Positions 1-5,418 of a stretch of 5,418 nucleotides of DNA are shown in pieces. The stretch's first letter is position 1. Every line of letters begins with the position of its first letter. The DNA lies in contig JAEZFJ010000424.1 of the NCBI GenBank assembly GCA_023437755.1, forward strand, positions 1-5,418. Reading direction: 5' to 3'. Origin of the DNA: Pseudomonadota bacterium (GTDB lineage Bacteria > Pseudomonadota > Alphaproteobacteria > Rhizobiales > Devosiaceae). The position numbers and the translations under genes were made by a program. A model generated the notes under the pieces. The model did not search any database, had not been told where the DNA came from, and saw only the letters and a program-made list of their open reading frames with translations.

Positions 1-1064
1 GTTCCCGGCCAGGTGGGGTCGTTGCCATGATCGGCCGTCAGGATCAGGAGGTCATCCGGGCGCAGCCTGTTGATCAACTCCGGTAGGCGCGAGTCGAACA
101 GTTCCAGGGCGGCGGCATAACCCGGCACATCGCGGCGATGGCCGTATTCGCTGTCGAAATCAACGAAGTTGGCCATGATGAACGCACGATCGGGGGCCAT
201 TTCCATGGCTTCGAGCGTACGATCGAACAGTTGCGGAATGCCGGTGCCCTTGAGTTTGTGCGTGACGCCGGAGCCTGCGTAGATGTCCGAGATCTTACCG
301 ATGGCGAAGACTTGGTTGCCAGCCTCCGCATTTCTGTCGAGCAGGGTCGGTTCGGGCGGGGCGATGGCAAAGTCGCGCCGGTTGCCGGTCCGCTTGAAGG
401 TCTCTGGAGTCTCGCCGACGAAGGGGCGGGCAATTACCCGGCCGATGTTCAGCGGCGCCGTGAGTTCGAAGGCGATCTCGCATATCTGGTAGAGGCGCTC
501 GAGGCCGAAATGGGTTTCGTGGGCGGCGATCTGGAACACGGAGTCGATCGAGGTGTAGCAGATCGGCCTGCCGGTGCGGATATGCTCCTCACCGAGTTCG
601 GCAATCACCGCGGTACCGGAAGCGTGCTTGTCCCCCAGGATGCCGGGAAGCCCGGCGCGCTGGATGAACTCGGCGATGAGTTCGGGCGGGAAAGTTGGCT
701 CCGTTTGCGGGAAGTAGCCCCACTCGAACGGCACCGGCACCCCGGCGATTTCCCAGTGCCCGGAAGGGGTGTCCTTGCCCTTGGAAACTTCTCGCCCGAC
801 ACCGAAGCGGCCACCTCGGGATTCGGCGGAGAGGCCCGGCGGCACGGTACCGGTCGAGAGCGCAACCGCAGCCCCGAGCCCCATGGCGTCCATGTTGGGC
901 ACGTGCAGCGGCCCCGAACGGAGACCGGCACGGTCGGCATTGCCGGCCGCCGCCCATTCGGCGATGTGACCGACCGTGTTCGCCCCTTCGTCGCCATAAG
1001 CGGCAGCATCGGGAGCCCCGCCGATGCCGACACTGTCGAGGAGGCAAACGATGGCGCGAGGCAT
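1..1064 (-). CDS. deoB: Phosphopentomutase (DeoB), 3' end cut by window
   Basis: This gene encodes the cytosolic Mn-dependent phosphopentomutase of the alkaline phosphatase superfamily, which interconverts (deoxy)ribose-1-phosphate and (deoxy)ribose-5-phosphate and so links DeoA to DeoC. The first 354 residues are visible; family members are about 400 residues long, so roughly 50 are missing at the C-terminus. The N-terminus MPRAIVCLLDSVGIGGAPDA is typical of the family, with metal ligand Asp10. The phosphorylatable catalytic threonine is Thr99 in GKDTPSGHWE (Thr97 in E. coli). Further metal ligands are Asp304 and His309 in FDSEYGHRRD, and Asp345 and His346 in TADHGND; their spacing matches the Bacillus cereus enzyme. 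The last ligand His of the usual DHTRE segment would be residue 357, just past the window edge, so its absence is only truncation. The ATG at 1064 follows the deoA stop after 3 bases and has a good Shine-Dalgarno. Identification is firm. Confidence 0.97.
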   Translation of the reverse strand, partial: MPRAIVCLLDSVGIGGAPDAAAYGDEGANTVGHIAEWAAAGNADRAGLRSGPLHVPNMDAMGLGAAVALSTGTVPPGLSAESRGGRFGVGREVSKGKDTPSGHWEIAGVPVPFEWGYFPQTEPTFPPELIAEFIQRAGLPGILGDKHASGTAVIAELGEEHIRTGRPICYTSIDSVFQIAAHETHFGLERLYQICEIAFELTAPLNIGRVIARPFVGETPETFKRTGNRRDFAIAPPEPTLLDRNAEAGNQVFAIGKISDIYAGSGVTHKLKGTGIPQLFDRTLEAMEMAPDRAFIMANFVDFDSEYGHRRDVPGYAAALELFDSRLPELINRLRPDDLLILTADHGNDPTWPG

Positions 1065-1067
1065 TGG

Positions 1068-2390
1068 CTACTCCGAGGCAGTGATGCGGCCGGCGATCAG
1101 CGGGTGCGTCGGCGCAGACTCCCCGAACTGATAGGCGGCGAGAAGACGGCGTTCTGCATCGGCGGCGCTGTCTTCATCGGCGGCGTGGATGCGGGCGATG
1201 GGGGTCGCGCCATCAATGCGGGCGCCAAGGCCACGCAGCCGGTCAAAGCCGACGCGGTGGTCGATCGCGTCCGTCGGCGTGGTACGCCCGCCGCCGAGGG
1301 CGACCACCGCCATGCCGACGCCTCGAGTATCGATGGCGGCGACGGTCCCCTGCGCCGTGGCGAAGACGTCGCGGATGACCGGCGCCGCAGTGAGATGGCC
1401 ATCCATGTTCTCGACGAAGTCCGCGGGGCCACCGAGGGCGTATACCATGGTGGAAAATCGGTCGGCGGCGCGGCCGCTATCAAGGGCGGAAGCAGCCAAA
1501 AGCCTTCCGGCATCGATGGTGGTTGCCTTGCCGGTCATCACGGCAAGCTCGGCGCAGAGCGAAAGCGTCACCTCGCGGACACGGAAGTCCTGATGCTCGC
1601 CGGTGAGGAAATCGACGGCGTTGCGCACCTCGAGGGCATTGCCGGCGGCGCTGGCGAGCGGCTCGTTCATGTCGGTGATCAGGGCGGCGGTGGGCAGACC
1701 GGCACCGTTGGCGACGGTGACCAGGCTGCGGGCGAGTTCCTCGGACTGGGACAGCGTCGGCATGAAGGCGCCGGAGCCGGTCTTGACGTCGAGCACCAGC
1801 GCGCCGAGGCCGGCGGCGAGCTTCCTCGACAGGATCGACGCCGTGATCAGCGCGACGGATTCGACAGTGCCGGTGACGTCGCGGATCGAATAGAGCGTCT
1901 TGTCGGCCGGCGCGAGATCGGCCGTCTGGCCGATGATGGCGCAGCCGACATCCTTAACCACGCGGCGGAAGAGGTCGTTGTCGGGCTGTGTCTGATAGCC
2001 GGGAATGGAGTCGAACTTGTCGAGCGTGCCACCGGTGTGGCCGAGCCCGCGTCCGGAGATCATCGGCACGTAGATGCCCATGGCGGCGAGGATCGGCGCC
2101 AGCATCAGCGAGATGTTGTCGCCGACACCGCCGGTGGAATGCTTGTCGGCGACGGGTCCGTCGAGGTCAGACCAGTCGAGCACGGTGCCGCTGTCGCGCA
2201 TGGCGAGGGTCAGCGCAACCCGCTCGTCCATGGTCATGTCGCGGAAGAAAACGGCCATTGCGAAAGCGGCAGCCTGAGCGTGGGAAACCGTGCCCTCGGC
2301 AAAACCAGCGATGAAGCGGGCGATGTCCTCCTGGGCCAGGACCTCGCCATTGCGCTTCTTGAGGATGACTTCTTGGGGGAGGAAGGTCAC
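1068..2390 (-). CDS. deoA: Thymidine phosphorylase (DeoA)
   Basis: This gene encodes the cytosolic phosphorylase that converts thymidine (or deoxyuridine) plus phosphate to the free pyrimidine and 2-deoxyribose-1-phosphate, the entry step of the pathway in this operon. The product is 440 residues, the same as E. coli DeoA, and aligns with it from the first residues (MTFLPQEVILKKRNG). The phosphate-binding loop DKHSTGGVGD starts at residue 82, with Lys83, His84 and Ser85. The family signature SGRGLGHTGGTLDK is at residues 112-125. The pyrimidine-site residues Tyr167, Arg170 and Ser185 are present. The position equivalent to E. coli Lys190 is Arg189, directly followed by Lys190. The C-terminal domain carries the glycine-rich GMAVVALGGGR. 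Translation starts at GTG (2388-2390); no ATG is near, and the family N-terminus fits this start. A weak GGGG (2399-2402) is the only Shine-Dalgarno candidate. The gene begins 3 bases after the dehydrogenase stop. Length and motifs favour thymidine phosphorylase over a broad pyrimidine-nucleoside phosphorylase. Confidence 0.96.
   Translation of the reverse strand: MTFLPQEVILKKRNGEVLAQEDIARFIAGFAEGTVSHAQAAAFAMAVFFRDMTMDERVALTLAMRDSGTVLDWSDLDGPVADKHSTGGVGDNISLMLAPILAAMGIYVPMISGRGLGHTGGTLDKFDSIPGYQTQPDNDLFRRVVKDVGCAIIGQTADLAPADKTLYSIRDVTGTVESVALITASILSRKLAAGLGALVLDVKTGSGAFMPTLSQSEELARSLVTVANGAGLPTAALITDMNEPLASAAGNALEVRNAVDFLTGEHQDFRVREVTLSLCAELAVMTGKATTIDAGRLLAASALDSGRAADRFSTMVYALGGPADFVENMDGHLTAAPVIRDVFATAQGTVAAIDTRGVGMAVVALGGGRTTPTDAIDHRVGFDRLRGLGARIDGATPIARIHAADEDSAADAERRLLAAYQFGESAPTHPLIAGRITASE
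1071..1074 (-). promoter_or_regulatory. Ribosome binding site of deoB inside the deoA 3' end
   Basis: GGAG on the minus strand lies six bases before the deoB ATG and within the last codons of deoA. It supports the ATG at 1062-1064 as the start and implies that ribosomes finishing deoA can re-initiate on deoB. Confidence 0.7.
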
Positions 2391-2393
2391 GCG

Positions 2394-4769
2394 CTACGCC
2401 CCATATGGGATCCACACGTTCTTCACCTGCGTGGCTTTCTGCAGGAAGTAGTCGCCAGCAAAGCGGGGGTCGGCAAGGTCGTAGTGGAGGCCCCGGCTGG
2501 TCCAGGTCTGCTTTAGGTTGCCGACCGAAGCCTTCTCGACCATGGTCGAGGCGTCCGCGGGACCGGCGAACCACAGGCCGTCCACGCCGTCGTGTTCAGC
2601 CAGAGTCTTGGCAAGAACAGCACTGGCGCCGGTGACAATGTTCACCACGCCCGACGGAACGTCGGAGGTTTCGAGCACTTGGTAGAAATCGGTCATCGAC
2701 AGCGGCGCACGTTCGGAGGGAACGAGCACCACAGCGTTGCCCATGGCGATTGCCGGCGCCAGCAATGCAAGCGAGCCAAGGAGCGGTCGCGACGGCGGTG
2801 CGACGATGCCGAGGACGCCGAGCGGCTCGATCATCGCAGCGGCAATGGCACGAACGGGCGGATTGTGCACGGCGCCGTCATACTTGTCGGCCCACCCGGC
2901 GAAGGCAAACAGCCGCTCCACGGCGAGGTCGACTTCCGCCGCACCATCGTCGCCGGTCTGAGCAGTGATGCGAGCCGCGAATTCGTCACGCCGGTAGTCC
3001 AGGTTCTCCGCCAGGAAATAGAGGATCTGCGCGCGGGAATGGGCCGATGTGGTGGACCAACCCAGGGCGGCGCGTGCGGCTTCGACGGCGTTGCGGACAT
3101 CCTTGCGGTTGCCATCGCCGACCTCGCCGATCGCAGCACCGTCCGGCCCAAGCACCGGCCGGTTGTAGCCACTGTCGGGGCGCGCCTGCTTGCCGCCGAT
3201 GTACATCTTGGCGGTCTGGTCGAGTGGCGCGACGTCTAGCGGGTTTTGCGCCGCTGGGGGAGTTGCCTTGGCTGCCTCCGAGGCAACGAAGGGCTTGAGT
3301 TCCTTCTCCCACTTCGGCTTCAGGTAGGCCGACATGCCCTCTCGACCCCCTTCGCGGCCGAAGCCGGATTCCTTGTAGCCGCCGAAGCCGACGGCAGCGT
3401 CGAAATTGTTGGTGCCGTTGATCCAGACAACGCCGGCCTTGAGCTTGGGGGCGATGTCGAGGGCGAGATTTATGTTCTCGCTCCACACTGTGGCTGCGAG
3501 ACCGTAGCGGGTGTTGTTGGCGAGCTGCACCGCTTCTTCGGGGGTGCGGAAGCTCATGGCGACCAGCACGGGCCCAAAGATTTCCTCGGCGACGAGGGTG
3601 CTGGCGGGCGAGACGTTGGTGACCAGCGCTGGCTTGAGGAAGCAGCCGGTGCTCGGCACATCCCCATCGGGTTCATAGACACTGGCGCCCTCGGCCACTC
3701 CGCGCTTCATAAGATCGCGGATGCGTTCCACCTGCACGGGGGCCACCAGCGCGCCGATATCGACCGACTTGTCGAGCGGATCACCGACGCGAAGGGTCGC
3801 CATGCGTCGCTTGAGACGGGTGATGAACTGTTCTTCGATCGACTCCTGCACCAGAAGCCGCGAGCCGGCGCAGCACACCTGACCCTGGTTGAACCATATG
3901 GCGTCGACCAGTCCTTCGATGGCCGAGTCGATATCGGCGTCCTCGAAGACGATGTAGGGGGATTTTCCGCCGAGTTCGAGGCTGAGGCCCTTGCCGGTAC
4001 CGGCGGTGGCGGCGCGGATGATCTTGCCGACTTCGGTGGAGCCGGTGAAGGCGATCTTGTCGATGCCGGAATGGTTTACGATGGCGGCGCCGGTCTCGCC
4101 CTGGCCGGTGACGATGTTGACGACGCCCTTGGGCAGGCCGACGCGGTCGCAGATTTCGGCGAACAGCAGCGCTGTCAGTGAGGTGAATTCGGCAGGTTTC
4201 AGCAGCACAACGTTACCCGCGGCGAGCGCGGGTGCGATTTTCCAGGCCAACATCAACAGCGGAAAGTTCCACGGGATGATCTGGCCGCAGACGCCATAGG
4301 GAACGTAGTCGGGAAACTCGCGCTCGAGATGAGTGGCCCAGCCGGCGTGATGGTAAAAGTGGCGGGCGACGAGCGGGATGTCGATGTCGCGCGACTCGCG
4401 GATCGGCTTGCCGTTGTCCAGCGACTCCAGCACCGAGAACAGGCGGGCGTGCTTCTGCACCGCCCGGGCGATGGCATAGAGGTACTTGCCGCGCCGGTAA
4501 CCGGAGAGCGCGCTCCAGTCGGGCAAGGCGGCGCGGGCCGCAGCAACTGCGCGGTCGACGTCATCGGCAGTGCCGTCGGTGATCTGCGCGAGACTTTCGC
4601 CGGTGGCCGGATTGTCGGAGGAGAAGGTGGTGCCGGGTTCGGTCCAGGCGCCATCAATATAGTGGCCGAAGCGGCGATCGTGGGAGTCGAGCCAGGCATG
4701 TGCCTGGTCCGCGGCTTCCGTGGCGGGACCGTATTCGAGGGTTTCGAAAATCTGGGCGATCTTGTTCAT
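2394..4769 (-). CDS. Two-domain aldehyde dehydrogenase, ALDH16 type
   Basis: This gene encodes a cytosolic NAD(P)+-dependent aldehyde dehydrogenase of 791 residues, far longer than the usual 480-500. Residues 1 to about 490 are a complete ALDH with every catalytic residue: Asn168 (PWNFP), Lys191 (KPAE), the nucleotide-binding FTGSTEVG at 241-248, the general base Glu265 (ELGGKSP), the nucleophile Cys299 (GQVCCAGSR) and Glu396 (EEIFGPV). An Ala/Pro-rich linker (about 497-517) leads to a second, shortened ALDH-like domain (about 518-791). This domain has the fold-defining segments but Ser660 and Val683 in place of the catalytic Asn and Lys, and no cysteine at all. This architecture is that of the ALDH16 family, whose bacterial members keep an active N-terminal domain. 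Its place between deoC and deoA suggests that it oxidises the acetaldehyde released by DeoC to acetate; this is an inference. I chose the ATG at 4769 because GAGGA lies five bases before it. An in-frame GTG at 4781, overlapping the deoC stop, would add four residues (795) and is less likely. Confidence 0.93.
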   Translation of the reverse strand: MNKIAQIFETLEYGPATEAADQAHAWLDSHDRRFGHYIDGAWTEPGTTFSSDNPATGESLAQITDGTADDVDRAVAAARAALPDWSALSGYRRGKYLYAIARAVQKHARLFSVLESLDNGKPIRESRDIDIPLVARHFYHHAGWATHLEREFPDYVPYGVCGQIIPWNFPLLMLAWKIAPALAAGNVVLLKPAEFTSLTALLFAEICDRVGLPKGVVNIVTGQGETGAAIVNHSGIDKIAFTGSTEVGKIIRAATAGTGKGLSLELGGKSPYIVFEDADIDSAIEGLVDAIWFNQGQVCCAGSRLLVQESIEEQFITRLKRRMATLRVGDPLDKSVDIGALVAPVQVERIRDLMKRGVAEGASVYEPDGDVPSTGCFLKPALVTNVSPASTLVAEEIFGPVLVAMSFRTPEEAVQLANNTRYGLAATVWSENINLALDIAPKLKAGVVWINGTNNFDAAVGFGGYKESGFGREGGREGMSAYLKPKWEKELKPFVASEAAKATPPAAQNPLDVAPLDQTAKMYIGGKQARPDSGYNRPVLGPDGAAIGEVGDGNRKDVRNAVEAARAALGWSTTSAHSRAQILYFLAENLDYRRDEFAARITAQTGDDGAAEVDLAVERLFAFAGWADKYDGAVHNPPVRAIAAAMIEPLGVLGIVAPPSRPLLGSLALLAPAIAMGNAVVLVPSERAPLSMTDFYQVLETSDVPSGVVNIVTGASAVLAKTLAEHDGVDGLWFAGPADASTMVEKASVGNLKQTWTSRGLHYDLADPRFAGDYFLQKATQVKNVWIPYGA

Positions 4770-4774
4770 GGCGG

Positions 4775-4779
4775 TCCTC
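4775..4779 (-). promoter_or_regulatory. Ribosome binding site that decides the dehydrogenase start
   Basis: GAGGA on the minus strand overlaps the TGA stop of deoC (4778-4780) and stands five bases before the ATG at 4767-4769. The alternative GTG at 4779-4781 has no comparable purine-rich motif before it, so this site favours the ATG and indicates translational coupling to deoC. Confidence 0.7.
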
Positions 4780-5418
4780 ACACCATCGGCTGGCGGTAGT
4801 CGGCGGCGTAGTGGCCGGTGAGGCCATGCTCGAGCTGGCGTTCAATGTCGGTGAGCAGCGATGAGGCGCCGAAACGGAACAGCTGCGGCTGCAGCCAGTG
4901 CGTGCCGAGCTCTTCCTTGATCAGCGCCATGTATTTGAGCGCATCGCCGGCAGTGGCGATGCCTCCTGCCGGCTTGTAGCCGATCTCGATCCCCGTTTCC
5001 TCGGCGAACCAACGGATCATGCGGATCATGGTCAGCGAGGTGACCAGATTGGCGTTGACCTTTTCCTTGCCCGTGGAGGTCTTGATGAAGTCGGCGCCGG
5101 CCATCATGCACACCAGCGAGGCCTTGGCGATGTTGGTCTGGGTGGCAAGTTCCCCGGTGCCGAGGATGGTCTTGATGTGGGCATCGCCGCACGCCTTGCG
5201 GAAGGCGCAGACCTGGTCGTAGAGCGCCTGCCAGTCGCCCCGGAGCACCATGCCGCGCTCGATGACGATGTCGATTTCCTTGGCGCCGTCTCGGACCGAG
5301 GCCTCGATTTCGGCGATCTTGGTTTCGACCGGGGCGAGGCCGTGGGGGAAGGCGGTGGAAACGGCGGCGACGGGAATACCTGTGCCTTCAAGGGCTTGCA
5401 CGGCGGTGTGGACGAAGG
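4778..5418 (-). CDS. deoC: Deoxyribose-phosphate aldolase (DeoC), 5' end outside window
   Basis: This gene encodes the class I (Schiff-base) aldolase that cleaves 2-deoxyribose-5-phosphate into glyceraldehyde-3-phosphate and acetaldehyde, in the cytosol. The last 212 residues are visible, starting in frame at the window edge (FVHTAVQALEGTG); the start codon and the N-terminal part of the TIM barrel lie beyond 5418. Numbered from the first visible residue, the Schiff-base lysine is Lys112 in ADFIKTSTGK (bases 5081-5083). The proton-relay pair is Asp49 in KEIDIV (5270-5272) and Lys148 in GYKPAGG (4973-4975). The phosphate-binding region RFGASSLL is near the end. The tail, with DIERQLEHGLTGHYAADYRQPMV, resembles the longer, eukaryote-like DERA group rather than the short E. 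coli form. The gene ends at TGA, 8 bases before the dehydrogenase ATG. The GTG at 5401 is an internal valine codon, not a start. Identification is firm. Confidence 0.96.
   Translation of the reverse strand, partial: FVHTAVQALEGTGIPVAAVSTAFPHGLAPVETKIAEIEASVRDGAKEIDIVIERGMVLRGDWQALYDQVCAFRKACGDAHIKTILGTGELATQTNIAKASLVCMMAGADFIKTSTGKEKVNANLVTSLTMIRMIRWFAEETGIEIGYKPAGGIATAGDALKYMALIKEELGTHWLQPQLFRFGASSLLTDIERQLEHGLTGHYAADYRQPMV

Larger units (their letters stand above)
1..5418 (-). other. Operon deoC-ALDH-deoA-deoB (both ends outside window)
   Basis: All four genes are on the minus strand with gaps of 8, 3 and 3 bases, so they must share one transcript. The promoter upstream of deoC and any terminator after deoB are outside the window, and so are any regulator and uptake genes. 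Regulation therefore cannot be read here; deo operons are usually induced by deoxyribose phosphates or nucleosides, but no operator is visible. Gene order follows the pathway except that the dehydrogenase sits next to the aldolase that makes its presumed substrate. Confidence 0.9.

Noticed and set aside
589..1047. Minus-strand open frames of about 140-150 codons overlapping deoB in other frames
   Set aside because: The frame beginning at 1064 encodes an unmistakable DeoB with all expected ligands; these Arg/Pro/Ser-rich frames are shadows of it.
2386..2410. Possible promoter or regulatory gap between the dehydrogenase and deoA
   Set aside because: Only 3 bases separate the two genes. The CCATATGG palindrome here lies inside the dehydrogenase coding sequence and is too short to support an operator.
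138..2516. A 792-codon open frame on the plus strand opposite deoB, deoA and the end of the dehydrogenase
   Set aside because: It is exactly in register with the codons of the three minus-strand genes, which share one frame. An in-register antisense frame is closed only where the sense genes use TTA, CTA or TCA, codons that are avoided in this GC-rich sequence; it ends at a CTA leucine codon of the dehydrogenase. Its translation is rich in Gly, Arg, Asp and Glu, with no recognisable domain, while the minus-strand genes are clear enzymes.
2394..3230. The degenerate second ALDH domain as a decaying pseudogene fused by mutation
   Set aside because: The frame is intact to its stop, the domain keeps well-ordered ALDH fold segments, and the same two-domain layout is known in the ALDH16 family, so it is a retained domain and not decay.
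3246..4181. A 311-codon open frame on the plus strand opposite the dehydrogenase
   Set aside because: It is in the same antisense register as the frame above and is explained by the same codon bias. Its translation shows only low-complexity Gly/Ala/Asp/Glu-rich sequence, with no domain.

Overview
The window is one uninterrupted stretch of a minus-strand catabolic operon for deoxynucleosides. Reading 5'->3' on the minus strand, the order is deoC (deoxyribose-phosphate aldolase, 5' end outside the window), a two-domain aldehyde dehydrogenase of the ALDH16 type, deoA (thymidine phosphorylase) and deoB (phosphopentomutase, 3' end outside the window). No real gene lies on the plus strand. There is no intergenic space longer than 9 bases, so the window contains no promoter, terminator, RNA gene, repeat or mobile element that I can support.

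The four products form one pathway. DeoA cleaves thymidine or deoxyuridine with phosphate to give the free base and 2-deoxyribose-1-phosphate. DeoB isomerises this to 2-deoxyribose-5-phosphate. DeoC splits that into glyceraldehyde-3-phosphate and acetaldehyde. The aldehyde dehydrogenase is well placed to oxidise the acetaldehyde to acetate with NAD(P)+; this last assignment is an inference from gene order and intact active-site residues. Compared with the enterobacterial deoCABD order, the dehydrogenase is inserted between deoC and deoA, and no purine nucleoside phosphorylase is visible.

The base composition is GC-rich, the reading frames are tightly packed, and DeoC is of the longer type whose C-terminus resembles eukaryotic DERA. 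Together with the ALDH16-type enzyme inside a deo operon, this suggests an alphaproteobacterium, probably of the Hyphomicrobiales (Rhizobiales). I cannot name a genus from the sequence alone.

The most interesting elements are the dehydrogenase, whose C-terminal third is a degenerate ALDH domain without catalytic residues, and the two junctions after it. Each of those junctions is a TAG stop, exactly one codon, then the next start in the same reading frame. This is otherwise an ordinary metabolic operon, and I see no sign of a wholly new system.
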